DNA of 21,878 nt from Synergistaceae bacterium UBA6083 (GCA_002436015.1 DIXJ01000013.1:1-21878); one strand, 5' to 3'; shown: positions 14,192 through 21,786, numbered from the stretch's first letter. Notes: generated by a model from the sequence alone, not told the origin. Numbers and translations are program-made.

Positions 14192-15385
14192 TTATTGGGA
14201 TAACCCGGCCAGTGCCTGTTCGAGATCTTCGATCAGGTCCTTGACATCCTCGATCCCGACCGAATAGCGGACGAGGCTCTCCGGGATGCCCAGGGCTTTC
14301 CTTTCCTCCGCCGTGCATTCCACGTGGCTGGTTGTGGCCGGCACTCCCGCGATCGTTTCCACCGCCCCCAGGTTGGCGGCCTTGTGGGCCAGGTTGAGCT
14401 TTGGCAGGAACTGGCGCACCGTTTCGAAGGAATTCCCCTTCAGGGTGAAGCTCATCATGCCGCCGAATCCGCGCATCTGCTTTTTTGCAATCTCGTGCCC
14501 GGTGTGAGATTCGAGCCCGGGGTAGAAAACCCGGTCGATCGCGGGGTGGGCTTCAAGGTAACGGGCGATGGCCATGGCGTTATCGTTCTGGCGGGCGATG
14601 CGGAGGCCCAGGGTCTTCATGCCGCGCAAGAGGAGATAGGCCGACATGGGGGCCAGGGAGGCGCCGTTGATCTCCCGGTAGTGGTAGATTTTCTTGATCA
14701 GGTCGGCCTTGCCGCAGGCCACCCCTCCAAGGACGTCGGCGTGTCCCCCGAGGAACTTCGTGGCGCTGTGCAGGACGATATCCGCACCAAGCTCGAGCGG
14801 GTTCTGGTTGATGGGTGTGGCGAAAGTGTTGTCCACTACCACGATGGCTCCAGCTGCGTGTCCGGCCTTGGCCAGGCGGGCGATGTCGATAATCTTGATC
14901 GTGGGGTTCGTGGGCGTTTCGAGGTAAAGCAGTTTGCAGCCCTTTGCGATTTCCTTCTCTACAGCCTCATGGTCCGTCGTGTCACAAAGGGAGGAGTCCA
15001 CTCCCTGCCGGGGAAGGAACTCGTTGAACATGACGCTGGTGCCCCCGTAGGTGTCCTTGACGGACACGACCCTGTCCCCCGATGCCAGCAGCGCGCACAG
15101 GACACCGGAAATGATGCCCATGCCTGTCGCTGCGCTGGTTGCGGCTTCCGCTCCTTCGAGCAGGCGGGCCTTCTCTTCGAAGACGTGGACGGTTGGGTTG
15201 GTGTTGCGGCCGTAGATGTGACCGGGTTTCTTGCCGAGGGAAACGTCGATCCATTCGTCCAGGTCCTCGTAGGCGTGGGCGACTCCCATGAAAACGGGCA
15301 CCTGGGTCGTGTTCTCGGCGAAAACGTGCTCTTCGCCCCCCCAAACGGACAGGGTTCCCTTTCCGGCGTTCTTTCCGTAGCGCAT
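14192..15385 (-). CDS. Cystathionine gamma-synthase / methionine gamma-lyase family PLP enzyme
   Basis: A fold-type I Cys/Met-metabolism PLP enzyme of 397 residues. Landmarks are YGRNTNPTV (59-67), VKDTYGGT, LYLETPTNPT, VVDNTFATP and SATKFLGGHADVLGG with Schiff-base Lys210; the C-terminus has RYSVGIEDVKDLIEDLEQAL. The family includes cystathionine gamma-synthase, cystathionine gamma-lyase, methionine gamma-lyase and O-acetylhomoserine sulfhydrylase, and sequence inspection does not separate these. The start is ATG 15385 with AGGAGGG seven bases upstream. It begins 17 bp after the threonine aldolase stop, so both are surely one transcript. A degradative lyase role would fit the neighbour and an amino-acid-fermenting host. 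Confidence 0.9.
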   Translation of the reverse strand: MRYGKNAGKGTLSVWGGEEHVFAENTTQVPVFMGVAHAYEDLDEWIDVSLGKKPGHIYGRNTNPTVHVFEEKARLLEGAEAATSAATGMGIISGVLCALLASGDRVVSVKDTYGGTSVMFNEFLPRQGVDSSLCDTTDHEAVEKEIAKGCKLLYLETPTNPTIKIIDIARLAKAGHAAGAIVVVDNTFATPINQNPLELGADIVLHSATKFLGGHADVLGGVACGKADLIKKIYHYREINGASLAPMSAYLLLRGMKTLGLRIARQNDNAMAIARYLEAHPAIDRVFYPGLESHTGHEIAKKQMRGFGGMMSFTLKGNSFETVRQFLPKLNLAHKAANLGAVETIAGVPATTSHVECTAEERKALGIPESLVRYSVGIEDVKDLIEDLEQALAGLSQ

Positions 15386-15402
15386 CACTATCCCTCCTGG
15401 AT

Positions 15403-16431
15403 TCAACAACGATGTTTACGCAAGTTCCCGATAAAGGCTGTCACGGCCTCTTCGCTTGTGGCCCACGAGGTGACGAGGCGGATGGAGGAGTGATTGTCGT
15501 CGATCTTCGACCAGACGTAGAAGTCGAAACCTTCCTGTAGCTTTTCGACCACCCGGTTCGGCAGGATGGGGAAAAGCTGGTTGGAAGGCGAGTCGGCCAG
15601 GAATGAATACCCTGCATTCGTAATGGCTTCCCTCAACAGGTCAGCCATCCGGTTTGCATGCCGTGCGAGGTCGAAATAGAGCCCATCACGGAAAAGCTCA
15701 AGGAACTGGATCCCCATCAGCCTTCCTTTCGAGAGCAGGGCCCCCTTTTGCTTCAGGTGGAACCGGAAGTCTTCCTTCAAGGAAGGATTGGAAATGACGA
15801 GCGCTTCGCCGACCAGGGCTCCGCACTTGGTTCCACCGATGTAAAAGGCATCGGTCAATTCCGCCATGGCCTCGAGATCGAGGTCGCTTCCAGGGGCGCA
15901 AAGCGCCGAGCCCAGCCGTGCCCCGTCGACATAGAGAAGGAGGTTATGTCCCTTGCAGAAAGTGTGTAGTTCTTCAAGCTCCTTTCTCCCGTAGACCGTT
16001 CCCACTTCCGTGGGGTTGGAGATATAGACGAGTCGGGGTTTCACCATATGTTCGTCCGTGTGGAAGTCAAGGGCAGGGGTAATCCGTTCGGGAGTCAGCT
16101 TGCCGTCAGGGGATTCGACTGAAATGACCTTGTGGCCGGTGGCCTCGATGGCCCCCGTCTCGTGAACGAGAATATGCCCGCTATGGGCTGCCACGGCAGC
16201 TTCGTGCGGCCGCATGAAAGCGGAAAGCGAGATGAGGTTTGTCTGGGTTCCTCCCGAGATGAAGTGGATGTCCACGTCTTCCCGGTTGATGCTGCGCCTT
16301 AGCAGCCCGATCGCTTCCAGGCAAAAGCGGTCCAAACCGTATCCCTCGACCTGCTCCATGTTGGTATCGACAAGGGTTTTCAGGATCCTGGGGTGGGCTC
16401 CCTCGCTGTAGTCGTTCTTGAAGCTGATCAT
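15403..16431 (-). CDS. Low-specificity L-threonine aldolase family PLP enzyme
   Basis: A 342-residue fold-type I PLP enzyme of the beta-eliminating lyase/threonine aldolase family, which splits threonine to glycine and acetaldehyde. Landmarks are NDYSEGAHPRIL at the N-terminus, SGGTQTNLI, HILVHETGAIEATGHKV, SNPTEVGTVY, YVDGARLGSAL and the PLP-binding GGTKCGAL with Lys202. The start is ATG 16431 with AAAGGAAG seven or so bases upstream; the upstream ATG in frame has no site. It is followed within 17 bp by the cystathionine-gamma-synthase-family gene. Glycine made here could feed the folate C1 pool handled by FolD, though the genes are far apart. Confidence 0.92.
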   Translation of the reverse strand: MISFKNDYSEGAHPRILKTLVDTNMEQVEGYGLDRFCLEAIGLLRRSINREDVDIHFISGGTQTNLISLSAFMRPHEAAVAAHSGHILVHETGAIEATGHKVISVESPDGKLTPERITPALDFHTDEHMVKPRLVYISNPTEVGTVYGRKELEELHTFCKGHNLLLYVDGARLGSALCAPGSDLDLEAMAELTDAFYIGGTKCGALVGEALVISNPSLKEDFRFHLKQKGALLSKGRLMGIQFLELFRDGLYFDLARHANRMADLLREAITNAGYSFLADSPSNQLFPILPNRVVEKLQEGFDFYVWSKIDDNHSSIRLVTSWATSEEAVTAFIGNLRKHRC

Positions 16432-16508
16432 CGGCCATCTTCCTTTCCGGTGGATTATGCTGTTTTTCATTTTAACCCAGGAAGGGGGCGCAAACGGTCA
16501 TGGGATCC

Positions 16509-17603
16509 CTAGCCGGGTTGCGTTTCCTTTTTGCTCCCGCAATGGGTGCAGTAGGGCAGCAATGCGTGGCGGACCTTGTGACAGGAGGGGCATTCCTCGA
16601 AAACCCGGCTTCCGCAGGAGGGGCAGGTATAAATCTCCTCTTTTTCCCCCAGGCCAGTCGGAACGACAATCCTGTTGACGGTCCGGCGGGTCCAGAAGAG
16701 GAAGCGCCTGGGGCCGATCCGGATGGGGTATTCGCAGACCGGGCAGAGGAAGCGCTCGTAGGCTTCCCGGTATTGCCTGGCCAGGGAGGGGAGGCCGGGG
16801 AAAGCAACCGCCCTGATGAAATGAACGAGGAGCTTCATGACGACTGCGATCAGGGACAGGGTCAGTACGTATCGGAAAACGCGCGCGGGGAAGTATTGAT
16901 GGATGACGAAGGCTACCCTGACCAGGCTGGCCGCCCCGAGGGCCATGAAGAGGGGAGCATAAAGGCTCCCACGCTTTTTCACGATCAGGGCGGCTGCAAG
17001 GAGCAGGATCGGAAGCAGGATCAACAGCTGTATCGAAGCGAGCCTGATCCTGTGCCGAACCATCAGTCTCTCGAATTCCGCCCTGGCCGGACGGCGTTGT
17101 CCCTCTATTTCCCGGGACACCGTTTCCCTTTCCGTGACGAGTTGCTGTTTCCGGCTTACCTTTTCGGTAATGGACTGGCTCAGGGCCTGGTAGTTCTTCT
17201 GGTTTTCAAGGAAAAGGTTGAGGCTGTCGGAGAAGTTTCCTTGTTGTTTTTCCGTGAAGGCGACGTTTTTCTGGAGGCCCTGCTTCTGGAGTTCGATGAT
17301 CTGGGACAGGGTTTGCTGCAGGCTGCGGGAACTGTCCCCGATGATCCGCTGTTTTTCCGCCAGGTTTTCGATCTCTCCTGCAAGCCCGGCGATCTGTCTT
17401 TCAAGGAGGGATTGCTTCTCGAGTAGACGGGCATCGAGGTATGTCTTCTCAACGGTCGGGTAATCGGGCCCCTTGATCGTACGGATGTCCTCGAGAAAAA
17501 AACCGATCAGCCAGAAGAATAGCACCGCAAGGGCCACCGTGAAGAACCGGATGGCAAAACGGTGAATCCATGTTCCCTTTGCTTTATCGGTGTTTCCCAT
17601 CAT
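16509..17603 (-). CDS. Membrane protein with long coiled coil and C-terminal zinc ribbons (unknown function)
   Basis: I do not recognise a characterised function for this 364-residue protein. It has a membrane helix at about 17-37, a Gln/Glu-rich coiled coil at about 55-180, a group of two or three helices at about 189-265, and four CxxC pairs (Cys287/290, 327/330, 338/341, 352/355) that would make two zinc ribbons. The ribbons probably face the cytoplasm after a Lys/Arg-rich stretch. The start is ATG 17603, or the adjacent ATG at 17600, after AGAGGG. It is 77 bp upstream of the threonine aldolase with no terminator, so cotranscription is possible, and it is divergent from ridA. Confidence 0.8.
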   Translation of the reverse strand: MMGNTDKAKGTWIHRFAIRFFTVALAVLFFWLIGFFLEDIRTIKGPDYPTVEKTYLDARLLEKQSLLERQIAGLAGEIENLAEKQRIIGDSSRSLQQTLSQIIELQKQGLQKNVAFTEKQQGNFSDSLNLFLENQKNYQALSQSITEKVSRKQQLVTERETVSREIEGQRRPARAEFERLMVRHRIRLASIQLLILLPILLLAAALIVKKRGSLYAPLFMALGAASLVRVAFVIHQYFPARVFRYVLTLSLIAVVMKLLVHFIRAVAFPGLPSLARQYREAYERFLCPVCEYPIRIGPRRFLFWTRRTVNRIVVPTGLGEKEEIYTCPSCGSRVFEECPSCHKVRHALLPYCTHCGSKKETQPG

Positions 17604-17686
17604 GATCCCTCTTTTCCATGAGGCTCGCCTTTCAGCGCGTTCTTAGTCTATCATGGTAAAAGACAACCCATAAGGAGGAGAGAACC

Positions 17687-18067
17687 ATGTCGAGAAAGGC
17701 TTTCAGCCCGGAAGGCGCCGTGGCGGTTGGACCCTATTCCCATGCGGTGGAGTCGGGAGAGATCGTGTACCTCTCGGGACAGACACCGCTCGACCCGGCC
17801 ACGGGCCGCCTCGTGGAGGACGATGTGGCGGTCCAGACACGGCAATGCTTCAGGAACCTTTTTGCAGTGCTCGCCTCGGCCGGCTTGGGGCAGGGCGATG
17901 TCGTCAAGGTGAACGTGTTCCTCACCGATATGGAGGATTTTGCAAGGATGAACGAAGTTTACAAGGAACAGTTCGAAGCCCCTTTCCCTGCCCGGAGCAC
18001 GATCGGGGTGGCAGCACTGCCCTTGGGTGCCCGCGTTGAAATAGAGATGATTGCCAGGAGAGGTTGA
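17687..18067 (+). CDS. ridA: RidA family enamine/imine deaminase
   Basis: RidA hydrolyses reactive enamines and imines such as 2-aminoacrylate, released by PLP enzymes acting on serine, cysteine or threonine. The 126-residue length is standard. Typical features are GPYSHAVESGEIVYLSGQ near the N-terminus, VNVFLTDMEDFARMNEVY, and the C-terminal PARSTIGVAALPLGARVEIE, which carries the conserved Arg that binds the substrate carboxylate. The start is ATG 17687 with AAGGAGGAG upstream. It is divergent from the zinc-ribbon/threonine aldolase/gamma-synthase unit, a sensible place for a protein that detoxifies side products of such lyases. Confidence 0.95.
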   Translation: MSRKAFSPEGAVAVGPYSHAVESGEIVYLSGQTPLDPATGRLVEDDVAVQTRQCFRNLFAVLASAGLGQGDVVKVNVFLTDMEDFARMNEVYKEQFEAPFPARSTIGVAALPLGARVEIEMIARRG

Positions 18068-18160
18068 TGTAATTATTGCGTGTTGGGAGTATAATTTAAC
18101 TGTGCGCAAAGATAGCGATTCGCTTATAAAGCGCATAGGGGGCGGAGAGGGGGCAATGAC

Positions 18161-18619
18161 ATGAAAAGAGTTGTTGTCGCAATTGACGGCAGCGAAGTGA
18201 GCAAAGGGGTCATCGACTACGCGATCCATTATGCCAACCGCGAGAAGGAAGCGGAAATGCTGTTTCTTCACGTCGTCGAGCCTTCCGAGCAGAGGGAAAT
18301 CTTCTACCGGGGGCACGTGGTAAGTGTCCCGCCTGCACCTGAGGAAGTCCGAGAGGAGTTCGAGTCGTTCATCAAGGCGAGAACCGACTTGGCAGGGAAG
18401 GCGATCCCGGTCATGTCGATTTCCCTTAGGAGCGGAAGCCCCTACGAGCAGATCGTGAGGTTCGCAGAAGAGGAAAACGCGGATATCATCATGATCGGCC
18501 ATAGGGGACTCGGCAACGTTCAGCGGTTTTTCCTGGGGAGCGTGGCAGCCAAGGTTGTGGCGCATGCCCCCTGCAGCGTTTACGTCCACAGGCCCAGGAA
18601 GGAAAAGGGAGAAGCCTAG
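18161..18619 (+). CDS. Universal stress protein (UspA family)
   Basis: A 152-residue single Usp domain. It begins KRVVVAIDGSEVS and has the ATP-binding signature G-x2-G-x9-G-S as IGHRGLGNV followed by FLGSVAAKVV; the C-terminus is APCSVYVHRP. It is therefore predicted to bind ATP. The start is ATG 18161, with a purine-rich GGCGGAGAGGGGG upstream. The 93-bp gap after ridA contains TATAAT at 18090-18095, likely the -10 of its own promoter, and a small AGCG-ATT-CGCT hairpin in the leader. The stop codon overlaps the convergent crotonase-family stop within a CTAG. Confidence 0.93.
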   Translation: MKRVVVAIDGSEVSKGVIDYAIHYANREKEAEMLFLHVVEPSEQREIFYRGHVVSVPPAPEEVREEFESFIKARTDLAGKAIPVMSISLRSGSPYEQIVRFAEEENADIIMIGHRGLGNVQRFFLGSVAAKVVAHAPCSVYVHRPRKEKGEA

Positions 18620-19398
18620 CGCTCCTTCCAGGTAGGTTTCCTCTTGCCCAGGAAGGCTTCTAGGCCTTCCCTGGCGTCTTCCGAGGCGGCAAGTGCGGCG
18701 AAGAGGTCTCCGCCGACTTCCACTGCCCTATCCAGTGGCAGGCCGTCCATCTGGTGAAAGCCCCGCTTGCCCGTTTTCAAGGCAAGCGGGCTTTTTGAAG
18801 CGAGCTTGCGGGCAAGTTGCAGGGTTTCTTCTTCAAGGTTTTCAACGGGGACGACTTTCCAGGCGATGCCGGTGCGTTGCGCTTCCTCAGCCGGGATGAA
18901 ATCTCCGGAAAGCACGTACTGGAGGGCTCGCTTGTGCCCGATCCATCTGGCGAGCTGGAGTCCCGGTTCCAGGCATATCAGCCCGACGTTGATGGCGGTG
19001 GTCCCGAGGACTGCGTTTTCTGCGGCGACAATGAAATCGCAGGCCAGGGCAAGCCCGGCTCCGTTGGCGAGGGTGTAGCCCTGTATCGAGGCGATGACAG
19101 GCTTGGTCATCGCCTCGAGTCGATGGTTGTGAAGGTCCATCTGCCTGATAAAATCCCTGATTTCATGACGTTCGCACGCCATGACCTCCTTCAGGTCGAT
19201 CCCGGTTGAGAAGTGTTTCCCGGCCGCATCCAGGATGATGACCCTGACCTGAGGGGCATTCTCCATCATTTCCAGGGCTCCCGAGAGTTCTGTTGCCAGG
19301 TCCCTGTTGAAAGTGTTCATCGCTTCCGGCCGGTTGAGAGTAATCCGCCCGATTCCCTCTTCAATTCTTGCCAGGATGGGTGAATTTAAGCGGGTCAT
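18616..19398 (-). CDS. Enoyl-CoA hydratase/isomerase (crotonase) family protein lacking both canonical catalytic glutamates
   Basis: A 260-residue crotonase-fold protein that should bind acyl-CoA thioesters. The oxyanion-hole segments KHFSTGIDL and YTLANGAGLALACDF are clear, as is the C-terminal EDAREGLEAFLGKRKPTW. Aligned by eye to mitochondrial crotonase, the positions of Glu144 and Glu164 are Gly115 and Ala135 here, so ordinary hydration of enoyl-CoA is unlikely. It may be an isomerase, thioesterase, decarboxylase or ring-cleaving relative. The start is ATG 19398 with AAGGAGG upstream. The stop of the unknown 145-residue gene lies one base before this ATG, so the two are translationally coupled. 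Confidence 0.88.
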   Translation of the reverse strand: MTRLNSPILARIEEGIGRITLNRPEAMNTFNRDLATELSGALEMMENAPQVRVIILDAAGKHFSTGIDLKEVMACERHEIRDFIRQMDLHNHRLEAMTKPVIASIQGYTLANGAGLALACDFIVAAENAVLGTTAINVGLICLEPGLQLARWIGHKRALQYVLSGDFIPAEEAQRTGIAWKVVPVENLEEETLQLARKLASKSPLALKTGKRGFHQMDGLPLDRAVEVGGDLFAALAASEDAREGLEAFLGKRKPTWKER

Positions 19399-19399
19399 T

Positions 19400-19837
19400 T
19401 CAAAAGCCTCCTTTTGTCTGATCTTCTTTCCACAGGGCCAGGACATCGAAGGGAAGCGCAAGGTTCCCGCGGTGGGCGACGAGTTCCTGTCCCTTCCATG
19501 CGGACTCGGGAAGGGACCTATACGGGTAAATCACTTTCCCGGAGCCGTCTCGGCACGGGATCGGGAGTGGGGTTCCGAGAAGCTCGACCAGGTATCCGAA
19601 TCCCTCCTTAAGCGCACGGCGCAACTGGTTTGCCTCCACGGGTGTAAAAAATTCGTCCAGGTATCCGCGGGCAATGCTCAGGTCTTCCGGCGAGAGTTCT
19701 CGGTAATCCGCGACCAGTTCGTCGAGGGGGCCGAAGCGCAGCCTTTCCGCCCTCAACGGTACCCAGCAGACGCGAGCCACGGGTAGCTCCCTGAAATTTT
19801 CGATCACGGAAGAGGCCCGGTAAAGCAAGGGTTCCAA
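19400..19837 (-). CDS. Unknown 145-residue protein coupled to the crotonase-family gene
   Basis: I do not recognise this family. The predicted soluble protein has a hydrophobic start (MEPLLYRASSVIENF), a PEDLSIARGYLDEFFTPVEANQL segment (quoted here as LSIARGYLDEFFTPVEA) likely to be helical, and a basic middle; there is no signal peptide or membrane helix. The start is TTG 19837 with AGGAGG eight bases upstream; the in-frame GTG at 19846 overlaps that site. It shares strand and a one-base junction with the crotonase-family gene and carries the latter's ribosome binding site in its last codons, which supports it as a real gene. It may act on or with the same acyl-CoA. Confidence 0.72.
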   Translation of the reverse strand: MEPLLYRASSVIENFRELPVARVCWVPLRAERLRFGPLDELVADYRELSPEDLSIARGYLDEFFTPVEANQLRRALKEGFGYLVELLGTPLPIPCRDGSGKVIYPYRSLPESAWKGQELVAHRGNLALPFDVLALWKEDQTKGGF

Positions 19838-19953
19838 GACGCTCACCTCCTGCGGTAAAGCTTAAATGAACCGAAGGGTTCCGCATAGAGGCAAGGGGTG
19901 AAACGAGGGGTTCGATTCGCCTTTTTCGAATGAGTGGAGAATAATATAAAATG

Positions 19954-19974
19954 TTATTTGATCAAGTCAAATAA
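19954..19974. promoter_or_regulatory. Palindromic operator candidate of the MarR-GNAT gene
   Basis: TTATTTGA and TCAAATAA form a perfect 8-bp inverted repeat with a 5-nt spacer, 20 bp before the MarR-GNAT start. A TATAAA (19945-19950) lies immediately upstream, so a bound dimer would cover the transcription start. The size and AT-richness fit MarR-family operators and suggest autoregulation. Confidence 0.6.
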
Positions 19975-19994
19975 AAAAAGTGGAGGGACGAGAG

Positions 19995-20924
19995 ATGGAG
20001 CCATCGGAAATCGAGCGAATAAGGCGGTTCAACCGGTTCTTCACCGAACTTGCGGGAGTGCTCGACCGCTCAATCCTCAAAAGCGAGTTCTCGTTGACCG
20101 AGGCCAGGATATTGTTCGAAATCGGGCACCATCCGGGCGGCCATTCCAGGGAGTTCGTGGCAAGGCTGGGATTGGACCCGGGTTATTTCAGCCGGGTGGC
20201 CAGGCGGTTCGAGTCAAGGGGACTGGTTGCCGTGAAGAGGTCAAGCGAGGACGGGAGGCTTGTCTCCCTTTTCTTGACCGAGGAGGGAAAGAAAATCCTT
20301 GATATGCTGGAAGAAAGGGCGAACAGCGAGGTGGAAGGCTGCTTCGGGGGGCTTTCCGACGAAGCACGCCGGGATATCCTTTCCTCGATGGCCTCGATCC
20401 TCTCCCACAAAAAGAGTGTGGACCCGAATGACCTGGTGATCCGCCCGTATCGTCCCGGCGAGCTTGGGATCATTTCGCGCCGGCATTGTGTGCTCTATGG
20501 GGAAGAATACGGGTTCGACGAAACGTTCGAGAATTACCTCCTCGACGGGATGTCCAGGTTCCTCTGGGATTGCGGAGGCAAGGGGCAGGTCTGGGTCGTG
20601 GATTTCTGGGGCCGCATCATGGGGGCCATCGCCATCGTCGAAACGGGGGAAGGGGAAGCCCAGTTGCGCTGGTTTTACCTGGAACCTTCCTGCCGGGGGA
20701 CCGGATTGGGCAGGAAGCTCATGGAAACCGCCATGTCCTACTGCGAGAGGAGGGGCGTGGGGAAGGTTTTCCTGTGGACGGTCAAGGACCTGGAAGCAGC
20801 CCGGCACATTTATGAGAAGTTCGGTTTTTCCCTTGTCGAAACGAATGCCCATTTCCTCTGGGGCAGGCACATCGTCGAGGAAAAGTGGGAGCTTCAAATG
20901 ACCGGCGAGAAAAAACCATGTTAA
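19995..20924 (+). CDS. MarR-type winged-helix regulator fused to GNAT acetyltransferase
   Basis: A 309-residue two-domain protein. Residues 1-140 form a MarR domain, with the recognition region around REFVARLGLDPGYFSRVARR and the wing containing SSEDGRLVSLFLTEEG. Residues about 147-300 form a GNAT domain with the acetyl-CoA loop RGTGLG at 234-239 and the C-terminal HIYEKFGFSLVETN. MarR-GNAT fusions are a known architecture; the acetyl acceptor is usually unknown. The start is ATG 19995 with GGAGGG seven bases upstream; an in-frame GTG at 19980 precedes that site. A perfect palindrome lies in its leader. It stands alone, divergent from the unknown 145-residue gene and its crotonase partner. 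Confidence 0.93.
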   Translation: MEPSEIERIRRFNRFFTELAGVLDRSILKSEFSLTEARILFEIGHHPGGHSREFVARLGLDPGYFSRVARRFESRGLVAVKRSSEDGRLVSLFLTEEGKKILDMLEERANSEVEGCFGGLSDEARRDILSSMASILSHKKSVDPNDLVIRPYRPGELGIISRRHCVLYGEEYGFDETFENYLLDGMSRFLWDCGGKGQVWVVDFWGRIMGAIAIVETGEGEAQLRWFYLEPSCRGTGLGRKLMETAMSYCERRGVGKVFLWTVKDLEAARHIYEKFGFSLVETNAHFLWGRHIVEEKWELQMTGEKKPC

Positions 20925-20954
20925 GGTAACTGCAAAGGGCCGATTCGAAAACCA

Positions 20955-20964
20955 CCCGATCGGG
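20955..20964. repeat. CCCGATCGGG palindrome in the leader of the FCD regulator gene
   Basis: This 10-bp perfect palindrome lies 48 bp before the FCD regulator start. The same core recurs inside the gene as an 18-bp palindrome at 21073-21090. It could be an autoregulatory site, but GC-rich DNA makes chance occurrence plausible. Confidence 0.25.
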
Positions 20965-21011
20965 GGTATCCTGGACCCGCGATCCCGGATTGGAGAGGGG
21001 GAAGACTGGTC

Positions 21012-21755
21012 GTGCGCGTAACCGAAAACGAGGATATCCTCTACATGGTATTGAAGAGCATAGAGGAGTCTGCCGCCCCGATCGGGGCGGGGTCCATCCA
21101 GAGGACGATCGCTCCCCAGGCCAGCCTGAGCATGGCGACGGTGGGAATCATTCTTCGTGACTTGCAGGACCGGGGTTTCGTGATCCGGGAGGGTTACAGG
21201 GGGCACCTGATCACCCCGGAAGGGCGAGATTTTCTAGCCGCATACCGCAACCGCCAGAAGAAAGCCTGCCTGGCCGACCGAATATTCGATTACCTCACGG
21301 GGAGCGACAGGCAACGCCTGGTCGATATTCTCGAAGTCCGCCGTGCGATCGAAACGGAAGCCGCCCGGCTTGCCGCCGGCAGGGCCCGGGAAATCGATAT
21401 CCAGCGGCTTTCCCGAAACGTGGAGGAACAGGGGAAAGCGTCGGGTGAAAAGGAACGCGCGGCGCTTGACCGGGAGTTTCATGCCGTGCTCCTCGATGCG
21501 GCCCATAATCCCCTCCTGAATACGCTGTTCGATTTCTCCGAACAGGTGACGGCCGCTTCGGACGGCGAAACTCTCGATCATTTCCTCTCCACGGTTCGCG
21601 AAGAGATTGGAGGGGCCCTCGCCGCTGACCATGCCCAAATCATCCAGGCGATCCTCAGAAGGGATGCAAACGCGGCCGAAAGAGTCATGGCTGCCCATCT
21701 GGATCGCGTCGTGGAGTTCCTGCAAGATTTTCAGGACCTCTCCTCCAGACAGTAA
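21012..21755 (+). CDS. FCD-domain transcriptional regulator with atypical winged helix
   Basis: A 247-residue regulator. The C-terminal half (about 105-240) is an FCD ligand domain of the FadR type: RRAIETEAARLAAGRA, then Asp153 and His157 in DREFHAVLL, His207 and His229, a plausible metal-binding set. The N-terminal part (5-75) is a winged helix, but its SLSMATVGIILRDLQDRGFV and YRGHLITPEGRDFL look more like the NrpR/RNase R winged helix than the GntR domain usually joined to FCD. The start is GTG 21012, with GGAGAGGGGGAAG upstream. Effectors of FCD proteins are commonly carboxylates. A promoter-linked palindrome follows 65 bp after its stop, in front of the next gene, its likely target. Confidence 0.87.
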   Translation: MRVTENEDILYMVLKSIEESAAPIGAGSIQRTIAPQASLSMATVGIILRDLQDRGFVIREGYRGHLITPEGRDFLAAYRNRQKKACLADRIFDYLTGSDRQRLVDILEVRRAIETEAARLAAGRAREIDIQRLSRNVEEQGKASGEKERAALDREFHAVLLDAAHNPLLNTLFDFSEQVTAASDGETLDHFLSTVREEIGGALAADHAQIIQAILRRDANAAERVMAAHLDRVVEFLQDFQDLSSRQ

Positions 21756-21786
21756 ACCCCAGTCCATTTTCGACTTGATTCCTGCG

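Noticed and set aside
14324..15493. Long open frame (389 codons) on the plus strand.
   Set aside because: It is antisense to the gamma-synthase-family gene, lacks a ribosome binding site, and its product is compositionally unlike a real protein; GC-rich codon bias explains it.
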